Source: Gemmatimonadales bacterium (GTDB lineage: Bacteria > Gemmatimonadota > Gemmatimonadetes > Gemmatimonadales > GWC2-71-9). From it: DNA of 64,000 bases. The notes beneath the pieces are model-generated. The model saw only the letters and a program-made list of their open reading frames with translations. It was not told where the DNA came from and made no database searches. Position numbers and translations under genes: made by a program. Positions 52,697 to 61,547 of this stretch are shown here, one piece after another. Numbering within the stretch: position 1 is the first letter of the stretch; the number at the start of each line of letters is the position of its first letter. The stretch covers positions 1 to 64,000 of the forward strand of contig DATAOI010000078.1 of NCBI GenBank assembly GCA_036265815.1, written 5' to 3'.

Positions 52697-53462
52697 GCTG
52701 CCCAGGCTCTCAGTGATCGTGCCGGTGTACAACGAGGAGAGGACGCTGCCGGACATCGTCCAGGCGTTGCACGCGGTGCCACTCCCGATGGAGATCATCG
52801 CGGTGAACGATGCCTCGACCGATCGCAGCGCGCTCATCCTCGATGAGCTGCAGGCAAAGGGGCTGCTGGACATCGTGGTGCACCAGCCGAAGAACCGCGG
52901 CAAGGGTGCCGCGTTGCGGGAGGGGATCCGGCGTGCCACCGGCGAGGTGATCGTGGTCCAGGATGCGGACCTCGAGTACGACCCGGCGGACTTCGGCAAG
53001 CTGTTGAGCCCGATCCTGGAGGGGAAGGCGGATGCGGTATTTGGCTCCCGCTTCCTCGGCGGCGAGCGCCGGGTGCTCTACTTCTGGCACTCGGTCGGCA
53101 ACCGGCTCCTGACGCTCCTCTCGAACATGTTGACCAACATCAACCTGACCGATATGGAGACGTGCTACAAGATGGTGCGCGCTCCGTTGATGAAGTCGCT
53201 GGTCCTGACCAGTGACCGGTTCGGGTTCGAGCCGGAAGTGGTGGCCCGCCTCGCGCAAGCGCGCGCCCGGATCTGGGAGGTGTCCATCTCCTACTCGGGC
53301 CGGACCTACCAGGAGGGGAAGAAGATCGGCTGGAAGGATGGCCTCGCGGCATTCGGCCATATCGTGCGATTCAATCTCTTCCCTCGGCCGCGCCTCCCCG
53401 CCGCCGCGGCATCGGTGGCGCCGCAGCCCAGCGGCATCGGCGGTGCGCGCGCGTCCGAATGA
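52689..53462 (+). CDS. Family 2 glycosyltransferase (dolichyl-phosphate mannose synthase-like)
   Basis: This 257-residue cytoplasmic GT-A enzyme has [16 protein letters not shown] at the start, [27 protein letters not shown], and [18 protein letters not shown] with the DAD metal site. [20 protein letters not shown] and [12 protein letters not shown] are typical of polyprenyl-phosphate sugar transferases. It probably makes a lipid-linked sugar for the membrane enzyme encoded next. It lacks the C-terminal membrane helices of GtrB-type proteins; the end is a Pro/Ala-rich tail. Overlaps the following gene by ATGA. Confidence 0.88.
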   Translation: MPELPRLSVIVPVYNEERTLPDIVQALHAVPLPMEIIAVNDASTDRSALILDELQAKGLLDIVVHQPKNRGKGAALREGIRRATGEVIVVQDADLEYDPADFGKLLSPILEGKADAVFGSRFLGGERRVLYFWHSVGNRLLTLLSNMLTNINLTDMETCYKMVRAPLMKSLVLTSDRFGFEPEVVARLAQARARIWEVSISYSGRTYQEGKKIGWKDGLAAFGHIVRFNLFPRPRLPAAAASVAPQPSGIGGARASE

Positions 53463-55516
53463 CGGAGGGCCACCCCGCCGCCGCCACCCGGCCACCCCGA
53501 TCCTGGGGAGCAGTCGCCGCGGCGATATTCCTGCTGGTCTTTGGATTTCTTCCGTTGGTCAATTGGATTCCGGTCGGTCAGGGAGTGTCCTGGTACCGCG
53601 GGCTGGCAGCGGAGTGGGCCAACGGCGGCGCCATCGTCCTCGGCCTGGCCGCGGTGCTGACGATATTCTCCCGCCGGATCCCCCTGCTTCGCGCCGAGAC
53701 GTGGCTGGAGTCGCGCGCCTCGGCTGCCACGCCGTCCCCTCTGACCATCGCGATGATCGCGATCCTCGCTCTCGCCCTGTACGCCGGCATCGCGCGCTAC
53801 CTGTTCGACGCGCATCCGCTCGTCATCGACGAGGTCGTGCAGACGTTCCAGGCCCAGATCCTGGCCGGTGGCCGTCTGTGGCTGCCGCCGTCGCTTCATC
53901 CGGAGTTCGTCAGTGAGCTGAACATCATCGACTGGGGTGGGAAAACGTACTCCCACTTTCCCATCGGCGGTCCGGCGTTGCTCGCGGTGGGCGAGTTGTT
54001 TCACCGGCCATGGCTGGTGGACCCGGTGGCAGGTGCCCTCTCGGTCGTGCTCTTCGCCGCAATGGTGTCCGCCGTCGAGCCCGGCCGGCGGACCCGGCTG
54101 GGCGCCACCATCCTCTTCGCGGTCGCGCCGTTTACGGCTTTTATGGCGGGTTCCTACATGAACCACGTCACTGCGCTCACCTGCCTGCTGCTCGGAATGG
54201 CCGGGCTCGCGAAGGTGACGACCAGCGAGGACCCTCACCCCTGGTGGGCGTTTGCCTGCGGCCTGGGCTTCGGCTGCTCGGCGGCCGTGCGACCCATCGA
54301 CGCCGCGATCTTCGCGATCCCTGCAGGCATGTGGCTCGGCATTCGAGCGGTGGGACGTCGCCGGTTCGCCGATCTGGCTTTCGCCGGTGTGGGGATGGCC
54401 ATCCCCATCGCGGCGCTCATGTGGGTCAACTCGGCGACCACCGGCGCTCCATTCCGCTTCGGCTACCAGGTGATGTGGGGAGGGAATGTCGGCCTCGGCT
54501 TCCATCCCTCACCGTGGGGCGACTCCCACACCCCGCTCCAGGGTCTCGCGCTGATCAATCTGTATTTCATCCGGCTGCAGACGTTCCTCTACGAGACTCC
54601 GCTCCCGAGCCTGGTGCCGGTCATCGCGGCGCTCGCACTGACCCGGCGCCTCTCGCCGTTCGACCGATACCTCCTCCTGGCGAGTGGCCTGCTGGTCGGA
54701 GCCTACTTCGCGTACTGGCATGACGGATACTATCTGGGGCCACGCTTCATGTATCCACTGCTGCCGGCGCTGGTGCTGTGGACCGCGCGGCTCCCACGGA
54801 TCGCCACGGAGCGATTCGGCAATCCAACGGCTGGACGGGCGGTGCTCCTGGGCTACCTGATCTCGGCCGTCCTCGCCGTCAGTGTCGCGCTGCCGATTCG
54901 CGCCCGTCAGTACCACACGATGTTCGGCCTGATGCGGTGGGATGTGTCACGGGCAGCCGAGGCAGCGGGTGCCCGAAACGCCGTCGTATTTGTCCGGGAG
55001 ACGTGGGGAGCGCAGCTGCTGGTGCGGATGTGGGCGCTGGGTGTCCCTCGCGCCGACGCCGAGCGGATTTACCGTCGCGCCGACGCGTGCATGCTCGACC
55101 GTGCGATCACGGGTCTGGAGGGGCCGCCAGGGCACCCGCTGCCCCCGGACTCCCTGCTGCGCGCTCTGGACGCGACCACCGCGGACTCCGGTCGCCTGGT
55201 CCGCTCCAGCTTCTCGCCGGACACGAGCGAGCGATTTCTCCCCACGTTTCGCTACACCCAGAGCTGTGTGGACCGGATCAACGAAGATCGAGGCGGCACC
55301 ATGCTCCTGGCGCCGCTCCTCCTGGTCCACGATGGCAACGTGTACGTCCGTGACCTTCACGAGCGGAATGCCCAGGTCGCCCGGGAGCATCCGGACCGCT
55401 CGCTCTTTCTGCTCCGGCCACCGTCCGCCAACTCGGGGGCCGCGCCGGAGTTCTATCGACTGTCGCGGGATTCGCTACTGGCCACCAGCCCGTTGCTGGC
55501 TGCCGGGCGCGACTGA
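53459..55516 (+). CDS. Multi-spanning membrane glycosyltransferase-like protein (GT39/PMT-type)
   Basis: This 685-residue protein has about ten hydrophobic segments in the first 480 residues and a soluble C-terminal part of about 200 residues. After helix 2 comes [20 protein letters not shown], with an acidic pair in the first periplasmic loop, as in GT-C enzymes using lipid-linked sugars. It probably transfers a sugar from a polyprenyl carrier (made by the overlapping GT2 gene) to a protein or glycan in the periplasm; acceptor unknown. The stop TGA and the stop of the convergent gene form the palindrome TGAGCTCA (55514-55521). Confidence 0.7.
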   Translation: MTEGHPAAATRPPRSWGAVAAAIFLLVFGFLPLVNWIPVGQGVSWYRGLAAEWANGGAIVLGLAAVLTIFSRRIPLLRAETWLESRASAATPSPLTIAMIAILALALYAGIARYLFDAHPLVIDEVVQTFQAQILAGGRLWLPPSLHPEFVSELNIIDWGGKTYSHFPIGGPALLAVGELFHRPWLVDPVAGALSVVLFAAMVSAVEPGRRTRLGATILFAVAPFTAFMAGSYMNHVTALTCLLLGMAGLAKVTTSEDPHPWWAFACGLGFGCSAAVRPIDAAIFAIPAGMWLGIRAVGRRRFADLAFAGVGMAIPIAALMWVNSATTGAPFRFGYQVMWGGNVGLGFHPSPWGDSHTPLQGLALINLYFIRLQTFLYETPLPSLVPVIAALALTRRLSPFDRYLLLASGLLVGAYFAYWHDGYYLGPRFMYPLLPALVLWTARLPRIATERFGNPTAGRAVLLGYLISAVLAVSVALPIRARQYHTMFGLMRWDVSRAAEAAGARNAVVFVRETWGAQLLVRMWALGVPRADAERIYRRADACMLDRAITGLEGPPGHPLPPDSLLRALDATTADSGRLVRSSFSPDTSERFLPTFRYTQSCVDRINEDRGGTMLLAPLLLVHDGNVYVRDLHERNAQVAREHPDRSLFLLRPPSANSGAAPEFYRLSRDSLLATSPLLAAGRD

Positions 55517-55518
55517 GC

Positions 55519-57174
55519 TCAGGGGAGCGGTCGAGACAATGCCCGCGCGGACGCTTGCGCCGCGAGGGCACTGTCGGCCCGCGCCAGGAGGCGCGCGAAC
55601 TCGTGGCCACCGGCGGCGACCTCATGCACCACAGCCTGGCGCGCGCCCGCAAAGTCTCCGATAACCATACGGCACTCGAAGACGCGACTCCGCGCCATCA
55701 CCAGCTCGAACTCCCCAGCCACGGCCGCCGCCCGCTCGAAATAGGGAATCGCCTCCCTGCAGCGGCCGCTGGCTCGCAGCATCTGCCCCAGATCTAGGTA
55801 GGCCACTGGATCGCCGGTGTACAATGCTACGGACAGGCGGAGCTCCGCCTCCGCTCCGGTGGCGTCTCCCTGCTCGGCCAGATAGCGGCCGTAGGCGAGA
55901 TGGGCCCGGTAGCTTCGCGGCGAGTCGCGGATCATCTGGGGGAAGAGCGTTCCGCTGTCGGCCCAGATCGGCTGCCGCGCGGCGCCGTGTACGGCACCGG
56001 CCAGGAGTGCAGCCGCACCCAGTGACGCGAGCGTCAGCCGAGCTGCCGGCCGCCGGACGAGTAGCCCGGCCAGGAGACTCGCTCCCGAGGCCAGCGCGAT
56101 CGTGACCCCGACGCTGGGCAGGAAGAGCGTCCGCTCGGCGATCAACACTCCCGTGGGGAAAAGCAGGTTGCTGACCGGCAGCAGCGCGAGCGCGGTCCAG
56201 CCGAGGCCGAAGGTGACCCCCCGCTCCCCGGCGCGCCAGGCCAGCCACGCTCCGACGGCCGTTGCCAGGAGCAGTGCCACCCCCAGCAGGTGCGCCGGCG
56301 CGAGCTGCGACATTGCGCTGAACTCCGGGGGGGAGTAGTCGGCCCGCAGGTGGGCCGGCCACAGCATCAGACGGAAAAGCTCCGGCACCATCGCGAGCAT
56401 GGTGAGCAGACGGCCGCCCGTGTCGAGGCCCCGGATCGCGGCTGCGGGCGCACCCCCGCCAAGGCCGTGGAGTACGACGCTTCTCGCCCCGAGCACTCCG
56501 GCGAGCCCGGCGCCGAGCAGCGCCCCGAGGGCCGCGAGCCGCCGCCAGTCTTGGCTCTTCTGGCTGACGATGGTCAGCTCGGCCAACCCGATCAACGCTG
56601 GGACGACGAATCCCTGCTCCTTGGCCAAGGCCGCGGCCACCGCGAGCAGCGCGATGGCGAGCCGGCTGCTCGACTCGAGGGGGCCGTTCTGCCGCGCGCG
56701 GACGTAAAGCGCGACGCTCAGCGTGGCTGCCAGCGCCATCACCAGCTCCGCCTGGCCCACCACGTTACCGACGGCCTCGACGTGAACCGGGTGCACCGCG
56801 AAGATCGCGGCACTGACGCACGACCACCCGGGTGAGAGGATCCGCCGGGTGAGCCAGTACACCGCGAGCACAGATCCGATGGTCAGGAGCACGTTAGCGA
56901 GGTGAAACGGCAGCGGTGATCCGCCGCCGATCGCCCACTCTGCCGCCAGCAGCCAGATCGTGAGCGGGCGGTAGAGGAACTCGCCGTGACCGGGTGGCCA
57001 GTAGCTTTGGGTGGCGTAGGTCCAGGGGGACGCGAGCTCGTGGATCCTGGGATTGTCGCGGACGATAGGCACATCGTCGTAGGCAAAGCCGTTGGCGAGA
57101 CTCGGGAGGCATACCAGTGCGGTGAGCACGACCAGGCCGATCACCGCCCAAATGGTGTTTCCGCGTCTCGTCAC
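55519..57174 (-). CDS. TMTC-like membrane protein with TPR region (second copy)
   Basis: This 551-residue protein has about nine to ten hydrophobic segments (residues 8-400) followed by a short TPR-like helical domain (about 415-545: AHLAYGRYLAEQGDATGAEA; YLDLGQMLRASGRCREAIPY). Features shared with the adjacent paralogue: FAYDDVPIVRDNP in the first loop (acidic pair of GT-C enzymes), LYRPLTIWLLAAEW, VHPVHVEAVGNVVGQAELV, and AERTLFLPSVGVTIAL. TMTC (DUF1736) proteins are O-mannosyltransferases in animals; bacterial members are uncharacterised. GTG start overlaps the stop of the upstream copy (GTGA). Confidence 0.75.
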   Translation of the reverse strand: MTRRGNTIWAVIGLVVLTALVCLPSLANGFAYDDVPIVRDNPRIHELASPWTYATQSYWPPGHGEFLYRPLTIWLLAAEWAIGGGSPLPFHLANVLLTIGSVLAVYWLTRRILSPGWSCVSAAIFAVHPVHVEAVGNVVGQAELVMALAATLSVALYVRARQNGPLESSSRLAIALLAVAAALAKEQGFVVPALIGLAELTIVSQKSQDWRRLAALGALLGAGLAGVLGARSVVLHGLGGGAPAAAIRGLDTGGRLLTMLAMVPELFRLMLWPAHLRADYSPPEFSAMSQLAPAHLLGVALLLATAVGAWLAWRAGERGVTFGLGWTALALLPVSNLLFPTGVLIAERTLFLPSVGVTIALASGASLLAGLLVRRPAARLTLASLGAAALLAGAVHGAARQPIWADSGTLFPQMIRDSPRSYRAHLAYGRYLAEQGDATGAEAELRLSVALYTGDPVAYLDLGQMLRASGRCREAIPYFERAAAVAGEFELVMARSRVFECRMVIGDFAGARQAVVHEVAAGGHEFARLLARADSALAAQASARALSRPLP

Positions 57175-58877
57175 CGACCCACCGGAGGGCCGCTGGCCCC
57201 GCTGTCGGGAACCGTGATCTGGACCGTCCCCGCGGGTGCGCGTGCCGTCATCGCGCTATCGGCGGTCCGCTCCAGCTCGTGAAACGCGGACGGCCAGGTC
57301 CTTTCGGCGACCCCCGCCGCAGCGACCTCGCGGGCCCGCGCGTAGAGGCCGTCGTGCAGCAGGCAGGCGATCAAGGAGGCCCGAGTGTCGGCAGCCTTGG
57401 GCTCCAGCTCCAGCGCTCGAGTGTACGTGTTGATGGCGGGCGCGCAGAAGCCGGCGAGCCGATAGCGGTCGCCCAGGATCTGGTAGGTCAGGACGCCGTC
57501 GGGGTACAGCCGGATGGCTTCCCGCAGCAGTCGTTCGCCGGTCCCGTTCTGCCGGATCGCGAACATGACACCGCCCAGCGCCGCCCGGGCGCGATAGCTC
57601 TCCGGTGCGTCTTCCACGGCCCGATACCAGAAGGTGAGCGTGTCATGCCAGTCCCGGTGACGCAGGGCGCTTCTGACCGCGCCAGCAAGCAGGATGACGG
57701 CGAAGCCCCCGACGGCCACCATGCGCATGACGGGGCGCGCGCGGCTCAGCCGGGGAGCCAGTGCCGCCAGGCCGGCCCCGAGCACCAGCACCACCCCGAC
57801 ACTCGGCAAGAACAGCGTGCGCTCGGCGAGCACGATGCCGGTGGGGATCAGGAGATTGCTCACCGGAAACATGGCCACGGCAATCCACAGCACCCCGAAG
57901 CTCGCCACCCAACGGCGGCCGGCGCCGATGACGGCCAGGAGCAGCGTCGGCGCGAGAATCAGGAGCCCGACTGTCTGGGCCCATCCCCAGCTGGTTGCGG
58001 CCACGATCTCCTGGGGCGAGTAATCGACCTGGAGGTGCGCGGGCCAGATGAACAGACGCGCCCACATGGGGACCACGCCCAGCATCGTGAGCGTCCGTTG
58101 CCAGGGCGACAGATCCCGAAAGACCTCAGCCGCGAAAGTTCCCGCGAACGACGAGAGAACCAGAGTCCGCAGCACGATGAAGCCGGCGCCGACCAGTGCC
58201 AGCGTCGCCAGGAGCGGCCACAGCTGTCGAATGCGAACCCTGAGTGGTCGGGAGTCGTGGACGATCGTCAGCTCGGCGGCCAGGAGCAGCCCCGGCAGCA
58301 CGATGCCGGACTCCTTGAAGAGACAGGCCAGCGCGTAGACGCAGGCGAACGCTGCGAGAACCTTTCCCCCTAGCGCCGTACCCGCCGCTCGCCAATCGAG
58401 ATAGCCGCAGACTGCCAAAACCGCGCAAAGTGCCGCAGCGAGCTCCGCTTGGTTGACGGCGCCGGCCACGCTCTCCACGTGCAGCGGATGCACGGCGAAC
58501 ACGGCGGCCGCGCCGAGCGCGGCGTTGCTTGGCAGCAGCCTCCGGCACAGCGCCAGGACCGCGAGGCACACCGCGGCGTAGAGCAGCACGCTCACGCCAT
58601 GGATGAACCAGGGCCGACCGTGGCCGGCCACCCACTCCAGGGTGAACAGGACCGAGGTGAGCGGCCGGTAGAGGTAGGGACTGAACGGCTTGGGCCAGTA
58701 CGGCTGACCGAAGTGAGCCGCGAGGCTGCCCAGCTGATGGACCGCGGGGTTCCGGACGATGACCGGAATGTCGTCCTGGACCATGTCGTTCAGCACTACC
58801 GTGGACGATGCCGCTGCACTCAGCGCCATGATGATGGCCGGATCGAGCCACCATGGACGACCGCTGCCAAGCCGCAT
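57171..58877 (-). CDS. TMTC-like membrane protein with TPR region (first copy)
   Basis: This 568-residue paralogue of the following gene has the same order of segments: VLNDMVQDDIPVIVRNPAVH, LYRPLTSVLFTLEWVAGHG, VHPLHVESVAGAVNQAELA, SYRARAALGGV and ALELEPKAADTRASLIACLL in the C-terminal helical repeats. The tandem pair probably arose by duplication, though the two now differ at most positions. The ATG at 58877 is chosen because GGAGGAG stands four bases before it; ATGs at 58916 and 59003 lack this. The likely role is membrane glycosylation with the neighbouring GT genes; unproven. Confidence 0.75.
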   Translation of the reverse strand: MRLGSGRPWWLDPAIIMALSAAASSTVVLNDMVQDDIPVIVRNPAVHQLGSLAAHFGQPYWPKPFSPYLYRPLTSVLFTLEWVAGHGRPWFIHGVSVLLYAAVCLAVLALCRRLLPSNAALGAAAVFAVHPLHVESVAGAVNQAELAAALCAVLAVCGYLDWRAAGTALGGKVLAAFACVYALACLFKESGIVLPGLLLAAELTIVHDSRPLRVRIRQLWPLLATLALVGAGFIVLRTLVLSSFAGTFAAEVFRDLSPWQRTLTMLGVVPMWARLFIWPAHLQVDYSPQEIVAATSWGWAQTVGLLILAPTLLLAVIGAGRRWVASFGVLWIAVAMFPVSNLLIPTGIVLAERTLFLPSVGVVLVLGAGLAALAPRLSRARPVMRMVAVGGFAVILLAGAVRSALRHRDWHDTLTFWYRAVEDAPESYRARAALGGVMFAIRQNGTGERLLREAIRLYPDGVLTYQILGDRYRLAGFCAPAINTYTRALELEPKAADTRASLIACLLHDGLYARAREVAAAGVAERTWPSAFHELERTADSAMTARAPAGTVQITVPDSGASGPPVGR

Positions 58878-59068
58878 CGGCTCCTCCGGCAGGGGCGGAG
58901 AACTGTGTGGGTGCATGGTGTGGGAAATCAGCGAGCAGTGTGCCCAACCCGGCCCAGTGTCGTGTCCTCGGCCGTGTTGAACGGTCACGCAACGCGCGTT
59001 CATGATGCCGTCTTCTGGCCGCGCGTATGCAAGTTACCGCAGCGTCGGCCGTGCCGCCCGTGGGTTCT

Positions 59069-59079
59069 TGCAAAATACT
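59069..59079 (+). promoter_or_regulatory. Candidate activator-binding motif upstream of the first pilin
   Basis: TTGCAAAATAC lies about 100 bases before the -24 element. A matching TTGCAGAATTC (nine of eleven bases) stands about 100 bases before the second pilin's -24 element. The position fits a sigma54-activator site. Confidence 0.3.
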
Positions 59080-59170
59080 TTGACTCGAGCCCCGGATCGG
59101 CGGAACCAAGGCTTGCGCGGCTGGGCTAAAGCAGTTGGGACCATTGGACATATCCCGGGGGTCGGCAGAC

Positions 59171-59186
59171 TGGCATGTGCGTTGCC
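59171..59186 (+). promoter_or_regulatory. Sigma54 (-24/-12) promoter of the first pilin gene
   Basis: TGGCAT-GTGCG-TTGCC: the GG (59172-59173) and GC (59184-59185) are exactly ten bases apart, matching TGGCAC-N5-TTGC at all key positions. The predicted start near 59197 gives a leader of about 68 bases. Confidence 0.8.
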
Positions 59187-59264
59187 ATCACCCATCTCCC
59201 GGGAACCATCCCAGCGTCACTGAGTCCGGCTCGACAGGGGCCGCCACTTTACCGGAGAGAGGCA

Positions 59265-59648
59265 ATGACAAACCGCAAGGGCTTTACCCTCATCGAGCTG
59301 CTCATCGTGGTCGTGATCATCGGCATCTTGGCCGCGATCGCGATTCCGAAGTTCGCGGCGACCAAAGACAAGGCCAAGCTGGCGTCGGTCAAGACCGACC
59401 TGCGCAACGCGCTGACCGCCGAGGAAGCGTACTTCTCGGATTACTCGGCCTACGGCACCTTCGCCCAGCTCCAGTCCGCGTCGAACTTCACGCTGTCGAG
59501 CGGCAACACGGCGGCCGTGGTCGGCGCCACCAACGGCTACACCGCCACGGTGACGAACGCGTCGATCTCGACCGGCTTCAACAAGTGCACCGTGCAGGTT
59601 GGCGCCGGTGCGGCGAGCACCCTCGATGGGGTGATCGTCTGCAGCTAA
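59265..59648 (+). CDS. pilA: Type IV major-type pilin (first copy)
   Basis: This 127-residue prepilin has the short leader MTNRKG and the prepilin-peptidase site G|FTLIELLIVVVIIGILAAIA, with Glu5 of the mature protein present. The N-terminal helix (to about residue 55) is followed by a small beta domain with two cysteines near the end (NKCTVQV; VIVCS) that may form the C-terminal disulfide loop. GGAGAGAGG precedes the ATG. It is read from the sigma54 promoter at 59171 and ends at the terminator at 59671, so it is monocistronic. Confidence 0.95.
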   Translation: MTNRKGFTLIELLIVVVIIGILAAIAIPKFAATKDKAKLASVKTDLRNALTAEEAYFSDYSAYGTFAQLQSASNFTLSSGNTAAVVGATNGYTATVTNASISTGFNKCTVQVGAGAASTLDGVIVCS

Positions 59649-59670
59649 TCAGGGCGCGCTGGGATACACG

Positions 59671-59711
59671 TCAATCAGGCGGCGGCCAGTGGCCGCCGCC
59701 TGATTGATTTT
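59671..59711 (+). terminator. Rho-independent terminator of the first pilin
   Basis: A perfect 17-bp stem (59671-59687 with 59691-59707; begins TCAATCAGGCGG) has a three-base loop AGT and is followed by TTTT. It lies 22 bases after the stop codon. Confidence 0.95.
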
Positions 59712-59757
59712 CACGGCACCAGATGGTGAGCGCGGCGGCATCGTGCGCAGCCTCGCA

Positions 59758-59768
59758 TTGCAGAATTC
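59758..59768 (+). promoter_or_regulatory. Candidate activator-binding motif upstream of the second pilin
   Basis: TTGCAGAATTC, about 100 bases before the -24 element, matches the TTGCAAAATAC motif upstream of the first pilin. Confidence 0.3.
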
Positions 59769-59855
59769 GTCGGCCGGGCGGCCGGCGCGGCCGCCGGCCT
59801 CTCACCTCGATTCGTAAGCGCTTGCCGTGATTCAGATTGTGAGTGCCGTACTCGG

Positions 59856-59871
59856 TGGCACCGTCATTGCC
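59856..59871 (+). promoter_or_regulatory. Sigma54 (-24/-12) promoter of the second pilin gene
   Basis: TGGCAC-CGTCA-TTGCC, a full consensus match; GG (59857-59858) and GC (59869-59870) are ten bases apart. GC to ATG is 80-81 bases, the same as for the first pilin. Confidence 0.88.
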
Positions 59872-59950
59872 ACCTCTCACGGGGGTGAACACGCCTTGCA
59901 CCGGGCACCGGCGCGGCGATTCCCCTGAGGTTCATGTCAGGAGCAAGCGG

Positions 59951-60343
59951 ATGAGGCGAAGCGACCGAGGGTTCACCCTGATCGAGCTGCTGATCGTGGT
60001 CGTGATCATCGGGATCCTGGCGGCCATCGCCATCCCCAAGTTCGCGGCCACCAAGGAGCAGGCGTACGTCTCCGAGATGAAGAGCGACTTGCGCAACCTG
60101 GCCACCGCGCAGGAAGCCTACGCCGGGGACAACGGCAGCTATTACCCCGGCTCGGTACCCTCGTCGTCGCTGGTCTATAACCCGTCGCCGGACATCAGCA
60201 TCACCGTCACGGAGGCCACCGCGGCCGGATGGGCCGGCACCGCCTCGACCGTCCATACCCCGCGCACCTGCGCCCTGTACACCGGGGCGGTGACCCCGCC
60301 GAGCCCAGCGACCGTTGAGGGCGTCATCGCCTGCACGCCGTGA
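59951..60343 (+). CDS. Type IV major-type pilin (second copy)
   Basis: This 130-residue prepilin has the leader MRRSDRG and the same N-terminal helix as the first copy (FTLIELLIVVVIIGILAAIA, then IPKFAATK), followed by a different globular part (YYPGSVPSSSLVYNPSPDIS) and a Cys pair near the end (PRTCALYTG; VIACTP). AGGAG lies about seven bases before the ATG at 59951. It has its own sigma54 promoter. No terminator is seen before the kinase gene ten bases downstream, so pilin and two-component genes may share a transcript. Confidence 0.93.
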   Translation: MRRSDRGFTLIELLIVVVIIGILAAIAIPKFAATKEQAYVSEMKSDLRNLATAQEAYAGDNGSYYPGSVPSSSLVYNPSPDISITVTEATAAGWAGTASTVHTPRTCALYTGAVTPPSPATVEGVIACTP

Positions 60344-60353
60344 GGCTCGACGA

Positions 60354-61547
60354 GTGAATCGATGGTCGACGCTGCGGGTCCGGCTCCTGTTCGAGCTCGG
60401 GTTCGTTACGTCGGGTGCTGTCCTGGTAGTGGGAGCCGCGACGGTCCTGGTCTCCGGTGCCGACCCGGTCGAGATCGCCGCACCGCTCATTCTGCTCTGG
60501 CTGGGGACTACCGCGGTCTTTGGCGTCTTCGGCTGGTACCTGGTCCATCGACTCGTGCTGCGACCGCTCCGCCAGCTGGCGGCCGAGGCCGATTCGCTGG
60601 CCGCCAGCGGACTGGCGGGTCCCACGCCGGTCTACGAGACCGCCGAGCTGACCGAGCTGGCCAGCCGCTACCGAGCCATGGCGGAGAGCCTCTTCGACCT
60701 CCACACCCACGCGACCCGGGTGGAAAAGCTGGTCGGTATCGGCCAACTCGCCGCCGGAGTGGCCCACGAGGTACGGAATCCGCTGGGGGCGCTCGGGAAC
60801 TACGTCGAGGTGCTCCAGCGCCGAGGCACCGATCCTGCCATAACTGGCGAGATGCGGTGTGCGGTACAGCGGATCGATCGGATCGTGCAAGGATTGGTGA
60901 ATTACGCCCGGCCGGGCGGCACGAGCACCGACGCGCCCCGTGACGAGAGTACCGATCTCAATCAGGCGGTGCGGACGGTCCTGAGCTTCCTGGGTGCGCA
61001 GGGAATGCTGACGGGACACCAGGTGGAGGTTTCCCTCGACCCGCGCCTTCCGCGGGTCCAGGGCGACCGACACCTGCTGGAGCAGGTGGTCGTGAATCTG
61101 CTCGCCAATGCCAGCCAGGCGGCACCCGGTGGGCGGATCGTGGTCGGCACGGTGGCCAAGCGGTTCGCGAGCCGGCACCTCGGCGCCGCCCGCTGCACTG
61201 ACGGCAACGGTCAGCGCCTGGATGCTCGAGCGGGGGAGGCTGCGCCACCGCGCGCCTGGACCGCCCGCCCGCGCCGGCATGACCTGCCGATCGGATCGCC
61301 TGGGGGCATCCTCTTCGTGGCCGACGACGGCCCCGGCGTTCCGGAGGCGGATCGAGAGCGAATCTTCGACCCGTTCTTCACGACCAAGGAACCGGGCCAG
61401 GGAACCGGGCTCGGTCTGGCGATCGTAGCCCGGACGGTCCACGAGAGCGGCGGTCTCATATGGGTCGACCGGGCACGGGAAGGTGGGGCTGTATTCAAGG
61501 TTTTCTTACCGCGGGCAGGTGACACCGATGCGTCTGCTGATCGTTGA
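60354..61547 (+). CDS. Histidine kinase (NtrB/PilS-like) of the pilin locus
   Basis: This 397-residue protein has two membrane helices (LRVRLLFELGFVTSGAVLVV; IAAPLILLWLGTTAVFGVFG), a HAMP-like linker (HRLVLRPLRQLAAEADSLAA), HisKA with phospho-His in AAGVAHEVRNPLGAL, and HATPase (FVADDGPGVP; GTGLGLAIVARTVHESGG). A basic, low-order insert of about 45 residues (around 275-320) interrupts the ATPase domain between NASQAAPGGRIVVGT and PGGILFVADD. The start is GTG at 60354. It overlaps the regulator gene by 20 bases. Likely partner of that regulator in controlling the pilins. Confidence 0.88.
   Translation: MNRWSTLRVRLLFELGFVTSGAVLVVGAATVLVSGADPVEIAAPLILLWLGTTAVFGVFGWYLVHRLVLRPLRQLAAEADSLAASGLAGPTPVYETAELTELASRYRAMAESLFDLHTHATRVEKLVGIGQLAAGVAHEVRNPLGALGNYVEVLQRRGTDPAITGEMRCAVQRIDRIVQGLVNYARPGGTSTDAPRDESTDLNQAVRTVLSFLGAQGMLTGHQVEVSLDPRLPRVQGDRHLLEQVVVNLLANASQAAPGGRIVVGTVAKRFASRHLGAARCTDGNGQRLDARAGEAAPPRAWTARPRRHDLPIGSPGGILFVADDGPGVPEADRERIFDPFFTTKEPGQGTGLGLAIVARTVHESGGLIWVDRAREGGAVFKVFLPRAGDTDASADR

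Larger units (their letters stand above)
58878..59264. other. Divergent intergenic region before the first pilin
   Basis: These 387 bases hold no credible gene beyond a possible N-terminal extension of the TMTC-like gene. They contain a sigma54 promoter (59171-59186), a candidate activator site (59069-59079) and an inverted pair TGCAAG (59028-59033) / CTTGCA (59067-59072). Confidence 0.5.
59649..59950. other. Intergenic region between the two pilins
   Basis: 302 bases without a gene: terminator (59671-59711), candidate activator site (59758-59768), a GC-only hairpin without T-tract (GGCCGGCG/CGCCGGCC, 59780-59799) and the second sigma54 promoter (59856-59871). Confidence 0.6.

Noticed and set aside
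59780-59799. GC-only hairpin between the pilins as a second terminator
   Set aside because: No T-tract on either side; a strong terminator already lies upstream at 59671.
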